From: CAZSAK01 sp964605155
GTDB taxonomy: Bacteria; Pseudomonadota; Gammaproteobacteria; SZUA-140
NCBI GenBank assembly: GCA_964605155.1
Contig: CAZSAK010000002.1
Span: forward strand, 62,001 to 126,000
Direction of reading: 5' to 3'
Length of the DNA: 64,000 nucleotides
In this document: piece by piece, positions 16,525 through 25,246 of the stretch
Layout of the letters: each line of letters begins with the position of its first letter
Position numbering within the stretch: position 1 is the stretch's first letter
The notes under the pieces: model-generated
The model's input: only the letters and a program-made list of their open reading frames with translations
The model's database searches: none
Told to the model about the DNA's origin: nothing
Position numbers and translations under genes: made by a program

Positions 16525-17379
16525 ATGGCTGAGCGAATATTATTATATATATACCTCACGCTCTTCGTTGCAAACGCAGCACTCGCAGACGAGGATAAAC
16601 CGCCCCTCCCCCTGAAGTTTCCCTCTCAACCCGCTATCAGCATCGTCATCGATGACCTGGGCGAACAACTTGAAAACGGCATGAAGGCGGTCGACCTGCC
16701 GGGCCAGGTGACACTGGCATTCCTGCCATACACACCTTATGCCACCACCCTGGCCGCGCGTGCTCATGAGATCGACAAGGAAATCATGCTGCACATGCCC
16801 ATGGAGGCAATCGAACCTCATCGCCTGGGCAAGGGTGGCCTGACCAAGGAAATGCATCAGCAGGAATTTATCAAAGCCATCGAGGATGCACTGGCGTCGA
16901 TACCCTATGTCGCCGGCCTGAACAATCACATGGGAAGCCTGCTCACCCAGGAACACAAACACATGATGTGGCTGATGCAGGAGATCAACCAACATGGCAA
17001 CCTGTTTTTCGTCGACAGCCGCACCATCACCGGCAGTGTGGCGCAACACGTCGCCATGGAAAATCATATTCCCAACCTGCGACGCGACATTTTCCTCGAT
17101 GACGACAAGGATCCATCGGCCATTCGCGCACAGTTCGATGAGCTGATTGCACTGGCACAAAGCAAGGGAGCCGCGCTCGCCATCGGCCATCCCTATCCGC
17201 AAACTCTCTCATTCCTGCAACAACGTCTAAGCCATCTGAAAAAATCCGGTGTCGAGCTGATATCCGTCTCTGCACTGATCAAGCGCACGACCTCGATCAA
17301 TGCTTCAAACTCTACCGAGCAGATGGTTGCTGGCAGCCCCGCGACATCTGATACAATTAACACCACTACACCGCAGTAA
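16525..17379 (+). CDS. yibQ: divergent polysaccharide deacetylase, YibQ family
   Basis: A 284-residue protein of the DUF610 (divergent polysaccharide deacetylase 2) family. The ATG at 16525 is preferred to one 39 bases upstream because it opens a clear signal peptide (1-22, ending ALA). The deacetylase-like barrel shows 'SIVIDDLGEQ', 'LHMPMEA' and 'GLNNHMGSLLT', with the Asp/His metal site altered compared with true chitin deacetylases. The substrate is unknown; E. coli YibQ occupies the same position after envC. It is separated from ctpA by a terminator. Confidence 0.9.
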   Translation: MAERILLYIYLTLFVANAALADEDKPPLPLKFPSQPAISIVIDDLGEQLENGMKAVDLPGQVTLAFLPYTPYATTLAARAHEIDKEIMLHMPMEAIEPHRLGKGGLTKEMHQQEFIKAIEDALASIPYVAGLNNHMGSLLTQEHKHMMWLMQEINQHGNLFFVDSRTITGSVAQHVAMENHIPNLRRDIFLDDDKDPSAIRAQFDELIALAQSKGAALAIGHPYPQTLSFLQQRLSHLKKSGVELISVSALIKRTTSINASNSTEQMVAGSPATSDTINTTTPQ

Positions 17380-17440
17380 GGCGTTTAGCGCTGAACTGTC
17401 GGTATTAGTACATTCCAACCCGACAACGAAGGATCAACTC

Positions 17441-17989
17441 ATGTCAAGCGTACTGATACCCCTGGCCCAGGGATGTGAGGAACTGGAAGCCGTCACCATC
17501 ATTGATCTGTTACGACGCGCGAAGATCACGGTTGTCACTGCAGGCCTTGACAGCCAGCCGGTCACCGCGAGCCGCGGCACCGTCCTGGTACCCGATACCA
17601 CTCTCGATGAGGCGCTCAGGCAGGACTATGACATGGTGGTATTACCGGGCGGAGGTCCCGGGGCCCAGAATCTCGACAATGATCCGCGTATTCACGAACT
17701 ACTGAAAAAGATGGCCAACAGCGAGAAATTCACCGCGGCCATCTGTGCAGCCCCCAAGGTGCTCGCTCACGCAGGAATACTCTCGGGCAGACGGGCAACC
17801 GGTTTCCCCGGCGTTCTGGATAAGATGGAGCTGTCGGATGTCACCCTGGTACACGATGCCGTGGTTCAGGACGGCAAGGTCATCACCTCGCGGGGACCCG
17901 GCACCGCCATGGATTTCGCGCTCGATCTGATTGAAAACCTCGCGGGTAAAGACGTGCGTAACGATGTCGAGGCGGGACTGCAGCGTTAA
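17441..17989 (+). CDS. DJ-1/PfpI family protein (YajL/ThiJ-like)
   Basis: A 182-residue DJ-1 fold protein. ATG 17441 is chosen since it begins the family's first strand ('SSVLIPLAQGCEELEAVTI') and has GAAGGA upstream; a longer upstream frame overlaps yibQ. The conserved Glu is in 'GCEELEA' and the reactive cysteine in 'FTAAICAAPKVLA' (nucleophile elbow). Relatives such as E. coli YajL protect proteins from oxidative and glycation damage, with debated deglycase or chaperone activity. It follows yibQ by 61 bases. Confidence 0.93.
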   Translation: MSSVLIPLAQGCEELEAVTIIDLLRRAKITVVTAGLDSQPVTASRGTVLVPDTTLDEALRQDYDMVVLPGGGPGAQNLDNDPRIHELLKKMANSEKFTAAICAAPKVLAHAGILSGRRATGFPGVLDKMELSDVTLVHDAVVQDGKVITSRGPGTAMDFALDLIENLAGKDVRNDVEAGLQR

Positions 17990-18047
17990 CATCCCGGGTA
18001 GATGCTGTTGGGCGCTGTCATTTCAAGACAAATCGCGACGCGGTCAC

Positions 18048-18063
18048 ATTACTATATAGTAAT
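18048..18063. repeat. 16-base perfect palindrome between converging genes
   Basis: ATTACTATATAGTAAT followed by TTTT on the plus strand, ending three bases before the ubiB stop. It may act as a weak terminator for the DJ-1 gene or in both directions, but the stem is very AT-rich. Confidence 0.4.
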
Positions 18064-18065
18064 TT

Positions 18066-19724
18066 TTAGTCGTCATCGGTAGGCCATGCGAGGATGAGAA
18101 TATATATCCCCATACCCCCGAGTATCCAACTCAACAGTGGCGCATGGCCCAGCATCACGGGAAAGGTTCCGTCGAGCCCCTTGATCACAGCGGCACTGAT
18201 GATGAAGGTCGCACCGGCGATGGCGGCATAGGTGCGCCGATTTGCACGGACGATAGATCTGCGGATATTTTTCAACTCACGTGATTTCCATTCCACCTGA
18301 AGCTTGCCGTCCTGTGCCTGCTGCAACACATCATGCAACAGACCCGGGATCTGCGGCAGTGTCTCCAGCCATCTCGGTGTATTCTCCTTGATGGAATTGA
18401 CAAAGGCGCGGACACCGATCTGTTCACTCATCCAGCGTTCAAGAAACGGTTTCGCCGTCTTCCACAGATCCAGGTCAGGATAGAGTTGTCTCCCTATGCC
18501 TTCAATATTCAGCAAGGTCTTTTGTAGCAGAACAAGCTGGGGCTGGACCTCCATATTGAAACGCCGTGCGGTCTGGAACAGCCTTAACAAAAAGCGTCCA
18601 AAGGAGATCTCCTTGATGGGGCGCTCGAAGATCGGTTCACAGGCACTGCGAATGGCGGATTCGAATTCATCCACCCGCGTTTCCCTCGGTACCCATTCCG
18701 ACTGGATATGCAGTTCGGCAACCCGGCGATAGTCGCGATTGAAGAACGCCAGCATGTTTTCCGCGATGTAATGCTGATCCCCAGGGCTCAATGTGCCCAT
18801 GATACCGAAGTCGATGGCAATATAACGTCCCTGGGGCGAAACGAATATGTTGCCGGGATGCATGTCCGCGTGGAAAAAATTGTGTTTGAACACCTGGGTG
18901 AAGAATATTTCCACCCCTCGTTCTGACAATTTCTTGATATCGATACCCTGCGCCCTGATGGTTGCAACATCACTGACAGGAATGCCGGAAATCTGCTCCA
19001 TGACCATGACGTTGCGCCGGGTCAGGGGCCAGTGGATCTCGGGTACATAGAGCAATTCCGAATCGAAAAAATTACGACGCAATTGTGAGGCATTTGCCGC
19101 CTCGCGGATCAGGTCCAGCTCGTCAAAAATGGTCTTTTCATATTCAGCGACCACCTCCACCGGCCTCAAGCGTCTGGCTTCCGACCAGTAGCGTTCAGCC
19201 AGACCGGCGAGCTCGTAGAGCAGACCGACGTCTCGACGGATGACCTTTTCGATACCTGGGCGCACCACCTTGACTATCACACGGCGGCCATCCTTGAGGG
19301 TGGCGGCATGTACTTGTGCAATAGATGCCGAGGCCAGCGGTTGTTCACTGAATTCTGCAAAGACCTCGGTGACCGACATACTATAGGCGCGTTCGATGAT
19401 CGAACGGGCTAGCGTGCCAGGAAACGGGTTGACACTATCCTGCAGGCCAGCCAGTTCATCGGCAATATCCTCCGGCAGCAAATCGCGGCGAGTCGAGAGT
19501 AACTGCCCGAACTTTACGAAAATTGGGCCAAGGTCTTCGAGCGCCTGCCTGATCCTGACGCCGAGGGGACGTCGACGCTGACGCCCCCAATGCCAGGGAA
19601 GCAGGTAGAGCAGGAAACGGTAGGGCCGGAACAGATGGGTGGCGAAGATGATTTCGTCCAGACCATGTTTGGCAAGTATGCGATTAATGTATAAAAGGCG
19701 TATCGCCTGGCCGGGGTTGATCAC
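18066..19724 (-). CDS. ubiB: ubiquinone biosynthesis ABC1-type atypical kinase/ATPase
   Basis: A 552-residue membrane-bound member of the ABC1/ADCK family. The hallmark KxGQ is K71-FGQ in 'FVKFGQLLSTRRDLLP'. The Ala-rich nucleotide loop is 'ASASIAQVHAA', and the catalytic and metal motifs are 'HADMHPGN' and 'AIDFG'. Two membrane helices close the C-terminus (about 500-548). UbiB has ATPase activity needed for ubiquinone synthesis and possibly for lipid extraction or transport to the Ubi complex. Its start overlaps ubiJ by four bases in the conserved ubiE-ubiJ-ubiB order. Confidence 0.97.
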   Translation of the reverse strand: MINPGQAIRLLYINRILAKHGLDEIIFATHLFRPYRFLLYLLPWHWGRQRRRPLGVRIRQALEDLGPIFVKFGQLLSTRRDLLPEDIADELAGLQDSVNPFPGTLARSIIERAYSMSVTEVFAEFSEQPLASASIAQVHAATLKDGRRVIVKVVRPGIEKVIRRDVGLLYELAGLAERYWSEARRLRPVEVVAEYEKTIFDELDLIREAANASQLRRNFFDSELLYVPEIHWPLTRRNVMVMEQISGIPVSDVATIRAQGIDIKKLSERGVEIFFTQVFKHNFFHADMHPGNIFVSPQGRYIAIDFGIMGTLSPGDQHYIAENMLAFFNRDYRRVAELHIQSEWVPRETRVDEFESAIRSACEPIFERPIKEISFGRFLLRLFQTARRFNMEVQPQLVLLQKTLLNIEGIGRQLYPDLDLWKTAKPFLERWMSEQIGVRAFVNSIKENTPRWLETLPQIPGLLHDVLQQAQDGKLQVEWKSRELKNIRRSIVRANRRTYAAIAGATFIISAAVIKGLDGTFPVMLGHAPLLSWILGGMGIYILILAWPTDDD

Positions 19725-20350
19725 CCGGTGTCACCATCAATGCTTACCTGCAGGCGCGCTACGCGTTTTTCCAGGCGGTCGACATCGCCGCGCAGGGCAT
19801 CGACCGCAGACAAATATTCATCCACTTCCTCCCGGCGCGGCAACATGCGGCTTTCTTCCTGCATGTACTCGGTAATGTCGGCATTAAGTGTATCGATGGT
19901 TTGAACAGACCAGTCCTGGATTCCCCGTACTACGTTGCCGACCTTGTGTGCGACCACATCGCTGACTATCCTGGACAGCTGCTCTTCCCAGTCGATCTCC
20001 ATGGTATCGAGGATTTCCTTGAAATGCCGTCCGGTCTCGGTGTCGCCGAATATCTCCACGTCACCCGAAAACAGCAGGGTTTGCTGACCCTTTGTAAATC
20101 CCAGGCGCACCAGGGACAAAGGTGTGCCACGCAACGTTGTGTCGGGCGTTGTACCCGCCGTGCCGCGCACCGCTATACCCGCCTTGCCGGGCATCAGGTA
20201 AAACTCGATATTCAGGCCACGCAGTTCTATCCCGATCACTTTACCCGACAGTGTTGCCATCTGTTCCAGCGTGGCTGGATCAAGTTTCAGATAGCTATTG
20301 ATCGCCTTCTCGAGCCCTGCCAGTGCGGATGTTTTTAAATTTATTGGCAT
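19721..20350 (-). CDS. ubiJ: ubiquinone biosynthesis accessory factor with SCP2 domain
   Basis: A 209-residue protein with an SCP2 sterol-carrier-like domain (about 15-115, including 'KVIGIELRGLNIEFYLMPGKAG') and a C-terminal coiled coil (about 165-205). UbiJ binds the hydrophobic quinone intermediates and scaffolds the soluble Ubi complex with UbiK. The ATG at 20350 is chosen because GAGG sits eight bases upstream; a frame extending to 20434 would run into ubiE. It is coupled to ubiB by a four-base overlap. Confidence 0.93.
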   Translation of the reverse strand: MPINLKTSALAGLEKAINSYLKLDPATLEQMATLSGKVIGIELRGLNIEFYLMPGKAGIAVRGTAGTTPDTTLRGTPLSLVRLGFTKGQQTLLFSGDVEIFGDTETGRHFKEILDTMEIDWEEQLSRIVSDVVAHKVGNVVRGIQDWSVQTIDTLNADITEYMQEESRMLPRREEVDEYLSAVDALRGDVDRLEKRVARLQVSIDGDTG

Positions 20351-20396
20351 CGTCATTTCCTCACTTCTGCGGCCCTGGTGAATCGCGTACCGCCGA

Positions 20397-21158
20397 CTAG
20401 AGTTTATATCCCCGGTGCAATGCAACGATGCCACAGCTAAGATTCAGATAGTCACAACGTTCGAAACCCGCTTGCTGCATCATCTTCTTCAGGGCGCCCT
20501 GGTCGGGATGCATACGGATGGACTCGGCCAGGTAACGATAGCTGTCTGTATCACCTGCAATCAATTTGCCCATCAACGGCAATATCCTGAAAGAATAGGC
20601 ATCATACAAGGGCTTGATCACGGGCAACGTCGGTTTCGAGAATTCCAGCACCAGCAACCGTCCGCCTGGTTTGAGCACGTGGTACAATGATTCGAGCGCT
20701 GCATCCTTGTTGGTCACGTTTCTCAGGCCAAAAGCCATCGTCGCACAATCAAATGAGTTATCAGGAAACGGCAGGGATTCGGCGTCTGCCCTCACATAGT
20801 CGATGTTTGCGACGAACCCGTTGTCCACCAGACGGTCACGACCGCGCTGCAACATCGAGGCATTGATGTCAGACATGACCACCCGGCCCTGTTCGCCCAC
20901 CCGCTCCGCAAGGCGCATCGTCAGATCGCCGGTGCCTGCGGCAAGGTCCAGCACGCTCTGTCCGGCGCGCACTGCGCTCAGTTCTATGGTGAGTCGTTTC
21001 CACAGACGATGGATACCGAACGACATGACATCGTTCATGATGTCATAACGGGATGCGACGGAATCGAATACACCTGCAACCCTGCGGGCCTTGTCCCGGA
21101 CGGAAACATTTTCATAACCGAAGTGGGTGGTGTTGTCAGTTGTATCCGGTTCGGTCAT
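20397..21158 (-). CDS. ubiE: ubiquinone/menaquinone C-methyltransferase
   Basis: A 253-residue SAM enzyme adding the C-methyl group to the benzoquinol (or demethylmenaquinol) ring. The family signature 'FDSVASRYDIMNDVMSFGIHRLWKR' region is at about 30-55, followed by motif I 'VLDLAAGTGDLTMRLAE' and 'MAFGLRNVTNKDAALESLYHVLKPGG'. The length matches E. coli UbiE (251). It is first of ubiE-ubiJ-ubiB on the minus strand, 10 bases after the DUF971 gene. Confidence 0.97.
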   Translation of the reverse strand: MTEPDTTDNTTHFGYENVSVRDKARRVAGVFDSVASRYDIMNDVMSFGIHRLWKRLTIELSAVRAGQSVLDLAAGTGDLTMRLAERVGEQGRVVMSDINASMLQRGRDRLVDNGFVANIDYVRADAESLPFPDNSFDCATMAFGLRNVTNKDAALESLYHVLKPGGRLLVLEFSKPTLPVIKPLYDAYSFRILPLMGKLIAGDTDSYRYLAESIRMHPDQGALKKMMQQAGFERCDYLNLSCGIVALHRGYKL

Positions 21159-21168
21159 AAGTGTTCAT

Positions 21169-21534
21169 TCATGGCTGTGGTCTGCGCTGATAGCCGGCCT
21201 TTTCAAGACGGTCAAGGTATTCATCCCATAAAGTTTCCTGGTTGACACCGAGTTTGTAAAGCAGGTCCCAGGAATAAAGCCCGGTGTTATGATTATCATC
21301 GAACAGCAGTCGAACGGCGTAATTTCCTACCGGTTCAATGGCGGTTATATTGACCTGCTCCTTGCCCGTTTGCAGCACCTCCTGTCCGGGTCCGTGCCCG
21401 CGGACTTCGGCGGACGGGGAATAGACCCGCAAATACTCGCATGGCAATCTGAAACGCGAACCGTCCTCAAAGTCGATCTCCAGAATCCGCGATTTCTGCA
21501 GTAGCCTTATATCCGTGGGTCTGTGTGTTTGCAT
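21169..21534 (-). CDS. DUF971 (gamma-butyrobetaine hydroxylase N-terminal-like) protein
   Basis: A 121-residue single-domain protein of the DUF971 family: 'ILEIDFEDGSRFRLPCEYLRVYSPSAEV' region at 17-44, then 'VGNYAVRLLFDDNHNTGLYSWDLLY' region at 77-101. The fold is that of the N-terminal domain of gamma-butyrobetaine hydroxylase and is also found in iron-sulfur scaffold-related proteins. The function of the stand-alone form is unsettled. Pseudomonas also has this gene between hslU and ubiE, so the placement is old. Confidence 0.9.
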   Translation of the reverse strand: MQTHRPTDIRLLQKSRILEIDFEDGSRFRLPCEYLRVYSPSAEVRGHGPGQEVLQTGKEQVNITAIEPVGNYAVRLLFDDNHNTGLYSWDLLYKLGVNQETLWDEYLDRLEKAGYQRRPQP

Positions 21535-21570
21535 AGCGACTCAAAACAGTTGTAGACGACGTGACGGGTG

Positions 21571-22899
21571 CTAGAGTATATACCTGCTCAGGTCCTCATT
21601 CTCCACGAGTTTGTTGAGGTGATCGTTGACGTAGGAGGCATTGACGGTGATGGTTTCACCGGTCTTGTCCGATGCCTCGAATGAAAGCGATTCCAGCAGC
21701 CGTTCCATAATGGTATGCAGCCTGCGCGCACCGATATTCTCGGTGCGTTCGTTAACCTGCCAGCCGATTTCCGCCAGGCGTGCGATGCCGTCAGCAGCGA
21801 ACTCGACCGTGACGCCCTCGGTCGCCAGCAATGCCGAATATTGTTCCGTCAACGAGGCGTCCGGCTCGGTAAGGATGCGGACAAAGTCATCAATGGACAA
21901 TGCATCAAGTTCGACACGAATGGGCAAGCGGCCCTGCAGTTCCGGGATCAGGTCTGAAGGCTTTGCCAGATGAAAAGCACCAGAGGCGATGAACAGGATA
22001 TGATCCGTCTTGACGATACCGTATTTGGTTGTCACGGTGGTACCTTCCACCAGCGGTAACAGGTCTCGCTGCACACCTTCGCGAGAGACATCGGGACCAC
22101 TCTGTTCGGAACGTTTGGTGATCTTGTCGAGTTCATCGAGAAACACAATACCGTTCTGTTCTGCGTTCATTACTGCCCGGCTCTTGATATCTTCCTCGTT
22201 GATGAGCTTACTTGCCTCCTCATCGGTAAGCAGTTTGAAGGCCTCCTTGATGCGCAATTTGCGGGTCTTGGTCCGCTGCCCCGCCATATTCTGAAACATG
22301 CTCTGCAGTTGACTGCTCATCTCCTCCATGCCAGGCGGCGCCATGATCTCCACACCGACAGACGGCATGTTGAGTTCAACGGTAATCTCATTGTCATCCA
22401 GCTTGCCCTCGCGGAGCTTCTTGCGGAATTTCTGCCGCGTTTCGGCCATATCCTCCTTGTGCTCGTCACCCGCCGTCACGCGCGCACGCGGCAACAATAT
22501 ATCGAGAATACGCTCTTCCGCCGCCTCCTCGGCACGGTACCTGACCTTGCTCATCTCACGTTCGCGGGTCATCTTGATCGACATGTCGACCAGGTCACGC
22601 ACGATGGATTCGACATCACGTCCGACGTAGCCAACCTCGGTAAACTTGGTCGCTTCCACCTTGATGAACGGCGCATTGGCAAGCTTTGCCAGGCGTCGTG
22701 CTATCTCGGTTTTGCCGACACCCGTCGGACCGATCATAAGGATATTCTTGGGTGTTATCTCGTTGCGCAATTCCTCACTGACATGGGCACGGCGCCAGCG
22801 ATTACGCAGCGCGATCGCAACAGCGCGTTTTGCCGCAGCCTGTCCGATTATATGCTTGTCGAGTTCCTGTACGATCTCTCGTGGGGTCATTTCAGACAT
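21571..22899 (-). CDS. hslU: HslU ATPase subunit of the HslUV protease
   Basis: A 442-residue AAA+ unfoldase that feeds proteins to HslV. Walker A is 'MIGPTGVGKTEIARRLA' (about 56-72), the pore loop 'TEVGYVGRDVES' follows, Walker B is 'IVFLDELDKI', and sensor and arginine-finger regions are intact. The C-terminus 'NEDLSRYIL' is the tail that inserts between HslV subunits. The I-domain (about 105-230) is of normal size. Translation begins nine bases after the hslV stop. Confidence 0.98.
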   Translation of the reverse strand: MSEMTPREIVQELDKHIIGQAAAKRAVAIALRNRWRRAHVSEELRNEITPKNILMIGPTGVGKTEIARRLAKLANAPFIKVEATKFTEVGYVGRDVESIVRDLVDMSIKMTREREMSKVRYRAEEAAEERILDILLPRARVTAGDEHKEDMAETRQKFRKKLREGKLDDNEITVELNMPSVGVEIMAPPGMEEMSSQLQSMFQNMAGQRTKTRKLRIKEAFKLLTDEEASKLINEEDIKSRAVMNAEQNGIVFLDELDKITKRSEQSGPDVSREGVQRDLLPLVEGTTVTTKYGIVKTDHILFIASGAFHLAKPSDLIPELQGRLPIRVELDALSIDDFVRILTEPDASLTEQYSALLATEGVTVEFAADGIARLAEIGWQVNERTENIGARRLHTIMERLLESLSFEASDKTGETITVNASYVNDHLNKLVENEDLSRYIL

Positions 22900-22908
22900 A
22901 ATGTATCT

Positions 22909-23451
22909 TTACCTGGTGCTCAATTCCTCGATGGTCAGATTCTGATTGGTATACACACAGATATCCGCGGCGATCATTAATGCCTTTTCAACGATACTGC
23001 GTGCATCCAGCTCTGTGTTTTCCAGTAAGGCGCGCGCCGCTGCCTGAGCATATGCGCCTCCGGATCCGATAGCCATCAGATCGTGTTCCGGCTCAATCAC
23101 GTCGCCATTACCCGAGATCATCAGGGTTGCCGATTTATCAGCGACAATCAGCAAGGCCTCCAGACGTCTTAATATCCTGTCGGTGCGCCAGTCCTTGGCC
23201 AGTTCGACAGCGGAACGCATCAGGTTGCCCGAGTGTTTTTCCAGTTTGGCCTCGAAACGCTCAAACAGGGTGAAGGCGTCAGCGGTACCACCGGCAAATC
23301 CTGCCAGTACCTGGTCGTGATAGAGGTGGCGTACCTTGCGGGCATTACCCTTCATGACGGTATTGCCCATGGACACCTGGCCGTCACCGCCAACGACGAC
23401 GGTATCACCCCGGCGAACCGAGAGGATGGTGGTTGCATGCAGATGTTGCAA
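22909..23451 (-). CDS. hslV: HslV peptidase subunit of the HslUV protease
   Basis: A 180-residue proteasome-like threonine protease. It starts at TTG with AGGA nine bases upstream. The catalytic threonine pair is in 'HATTILSVRRGD', so six residues (MQHLHA) precede the nucleophile Thr7. Many HslV proteins start MTT and need only Met removal; this one would need a short propeptide to be cut, as in several beta- and xanthomonad proteins. Gly-rich 'GGDGQVSMGNTVMKGNARKVR' region and 'FAGGTADAFTLFERFE' are typical. First gene of the operon behind a heat-shock-type promoter. Confidence 0.97.
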   Translation of the reverse strand: MQHLHATTILSVRRGDTVVVGGDGQVSMGNTVMKGNARKVRHLYHDQVLAGFAGGTADAFTLFERFEAKLEKHSGNLMRSAVELAKDWRTDRILRRLEALLIVADKSATLMISGNGDVIEPEHDLMAIGSGGAYAQAAARALLENTELDARSIVEKALMIAADICVYTNQNLTIEELSTR

Positions 23452-23545
23452 TGTTAGTTTTCCTGTGAGCTGGGGCGAAAATTGTACACTATACCAGCAA
23501 ATCTTCGTAAATTCATTGTATTAGGGATCCCTGACTTACGGAACT

Positions 23546-23572
23546 CCTCCACGAAAGGGGTGGCTTCAGAGG
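23546..23572 (-). promoter_or_regulatory. hairpin at the expected 5' end of hslVU mRNA
   Basis: On the minus strand CCT...CCAC pairs with GTGG-AGG around a CCCTTTC loop. It begins within a few bases of the start point predicted from the sigma-32 promoter, so it would cap the leader and could protect the mRNA. Stem is short and interrupted by a one-sided bulge. Confidence 0.4.
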
Positions 23573-23580
23573 TTATTTAA

Positions 23581-23609
23581 GATATGTGGTTGATTATCCG
23601 GACTTCAAG
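23581..23609 (-). promoter_or_regulatory. sigma-32 (heat-shock) promoter candidate for hslVU
   Basis: Read on the minus strand: -35 CTTGAAG (23609-23603, consensus CTTGAAA), 13-base spacer, -10 CCACATATC (23589-23581, consensus CCCCATNTA). The spacing is right for RpoH. The site overlaps the 3' end of the upstream FkbM gene and leaves a leader of about 120 bases before hslV, which is a sigma-32 target in E. coli. Confidence 0.7.
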
Positions 23610-24315
23610 CAGGTCCGGTTCGGTGACCGCTGCGACGCGGCAAGCGGGGCCTGATTTTTCCGAGCAATCCCTTTAACTTATAAACCCTGCCGGGATCCAT
23701 GAATGTTTCCGCAAACTCCAGCGAGCTCAGCCAGTACCGGATGCGTTGTTGATGATTTGCACCGATCATTACGTCATCACAGACACAAAAATTCCTGAAT
23801 CCCTCCCTTTCAAAACGTTCGAGCAACAAGCTTTCTTCGTTACGTTTATCCGGCACCTTCCTGATATCAAAGTCGATCATCACGTTGGCGAGCTTGTGAC
23901 ACTCCCCGCTGTCGAGCAAATCATTCATGATGATACATTCACTGCCCTCGACGTTTATCTTCATAACCACAAGATCATCGCCGGATATAGCCTCTGCAAA
24001 AAAATCCGATGCACGTCTGAATTCACAGTGGGTAACCTGTTCGCGCCCTTGCATGCGTTGCTTGTGAGCAAAGATCGACGATCCCATATCCTGGTTTGTC
24101 CCGTACATTGCCAGCGACGCCGACCTGTCAAGCAGGCCGTAATGATGGAACTCGATCTGTTTGTTTGCAGAATGTTCATTGAATCTTTGCGTCAGGTGCG
24201 TGTATTGAACCGGCATCGGTTCAAAGCAATGGATAACATCGAAGCGGTAACGGGGATGAATCACTTCAGTCAGTGTTTGGCCGTCATGCGAACCGACATC
24301 AAGAAATATGTTCAT
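23605..24315 (-). CDS. FkbM family methyltransferase
   Basis: A 236-residue SAM-dependent methyltransferase. ATG 24315 is chosen because it directly begins motif I ('MNIFLDVGSHDGQTL'); longer in-frame extensions overlap xerC. Other FkbM features are 'HCFEPMP', 'YGLLDRSASLAMY' and 'VVMKINVEGSECIIM' (the conserved K-x-D/N-VEGxE). The family O-methylates sugars, polyketides or other small molecules; the acceptor is unknown. It lies 25 bases after xerC. The C-terminus is basic. Its placement inside the xerC-hslVU neighbourhood is unusual. Confidence 0.87.
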   Translation of the reverse strand: MNIFLDVGSHDGQTLTEVIHPRYRFDVIHCFEPMPVQYTHLTQRFNEHSANKQIEFHHYGLLDRSASLAMYGTNQDMGSSIFAHKQRMQGREQVTHCEFRRASDFFAEAISGDDLVVMKINVEGSECIIMNDLLDSGECHKLANVMIDFDIRKVPDKRNEESLLLERFEREGFRNFCVCDDVMIGANHQQRIRYWLSSLEFAETFMDPGRVYKLKGLLGKIRPRLPRRSGHRTGPA

Positions 24316-24340
24316 GATTATATGTGATCGATAATCAACC

Positions 24341-25246
24341 TTATGGTTGTTCGTTGCGCTTTTTCGCACGAGGATGTGCCCGATCATAAGCCCTGGCAAG
24401 CTGCTGGAAATCCAAGTGCGTATAGATCTGGGTCGTGGAAATATCGGCATGACCAAGCAGTTCCTGGACCGCCCTCAGATCGCCGCTCGATTCGAGCAGG
24501 TGGCTGGCAAAGGAATGTCGCAGCAAATGAGGATGCACCCTGCCCGGAGTGCCCTGTTTAATGGACCATTGCCTCATCCGTAATTGGACGGCGCGGGGCG
24601 TCAAACGCCTGCCGCTGCGGGAAACGAACATTGCCGGTTCATTCGCGTCTACCCACGCGCTCCTGCACGACAACCATTGCTTGATCGCTTCCAATGCGTA
24701 ACGGCCAACGGGTACAACACGAGTCTTGCCCCCCTTGCCGGTGATACGCACCATTGCTTCATCGTGGTCGATGTCTTTGACATCGAGATTGATGAGTTCG
24801 GCCAGCCGCAAGCCCGATGAATAGGTCAGTTCCATCATGGCGAGATCACGCCTGGCAAGTTCATCGCTGTCGGTGATATCCAGCAGGCGCCCCATCTGAT
24901 CGACGTCGAGGACATCCGGAAGTTTGCGCGCCGATTTCGGTGAGCGTACACCGTTGACCGGATTGTTGGTAACGACGGCTTCACGGATTAGAAAATTGAA
25001 CAGGGTGCGCAGCGCCGACAAAGCACGCTGGATGCTCCGCCCACCCAGACCATTGCGGTGCTGCTCGGCGACAAAGTTGCGAATGCAGTGCGCGTTGATC
25101 AAACGCCAGTCATCAAATTGCCGTTGCGTGCAGTATTGGCTGAACTTGTCGAGATCGCGGCGATAATTTTCGAGGGTCAACGGTGCGAGGCGACGTTCAT
25201 AGCGCAGGTAATCAAGGAATCGTTCTATCCCTTGATCCATCACCAT
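24341..25246 (-). CDS. xerC: tyrosine recombinase XerC
   Basis: A 301-residue site-specific recombinase that with XerD resolves chromosome dimers at dif. The N-terminal SAM-like core-binding domain (about 5-90) is followed by the catalytic domain with Arg in 'SSGLRLAELINL', Lys in 'ITGKGGKTRVVP', 'HLLRHSFASHLLESSG' (His/Arg), and the nucleophile in 'TTQIYTHLDFQQL'. The start overlaps the DUF484 stop (TAATG), pointing to coupled translation. The order dapF-DUF484-xerC is the same as in E. coli and supports XerC rather than XerD. Confidence 0.97.
   Translation of the reverse strand: MVMDQGIERFLDYLRYERRLAPLTLENYRRDLDKFSQYCTQRQFDDWRLINAHCIRNFVAEQHRNGLGGRSIQRALSALRTLFNFLIREAVVTNNPVNGVRSPKSARKLPDVLDVDQMGRLLDITDSDELARRDLAMMELTYSSGLRLAELINLDVKDIDHDEAMVRITGKGGKTRVVPVGRYALEAIKQWLSCRSAWVDANEPAMFVSRSGRRLTPRAVQLRMRQWSIKQGTPGRVHPHLLRHSFASHLLESSGDLRAVQELLGHADISTTQIYTHLDFQQLARAYDRAHPRAKKRNEQP

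Noticed and set aside
22309..22980. 223-residue plus-strand frame over hslU
   Set aside because: His/Arg/Leu-rich shadow of hslU codons.
23460..23575. Minus-strand stretch before hslV translating to a plausible 'EATPFVEEFRKSGIPN'
   Set aside because: It begins right after a stop, has no start signal and runs into hslV in another frame. It lies in the proposed hslV leader.
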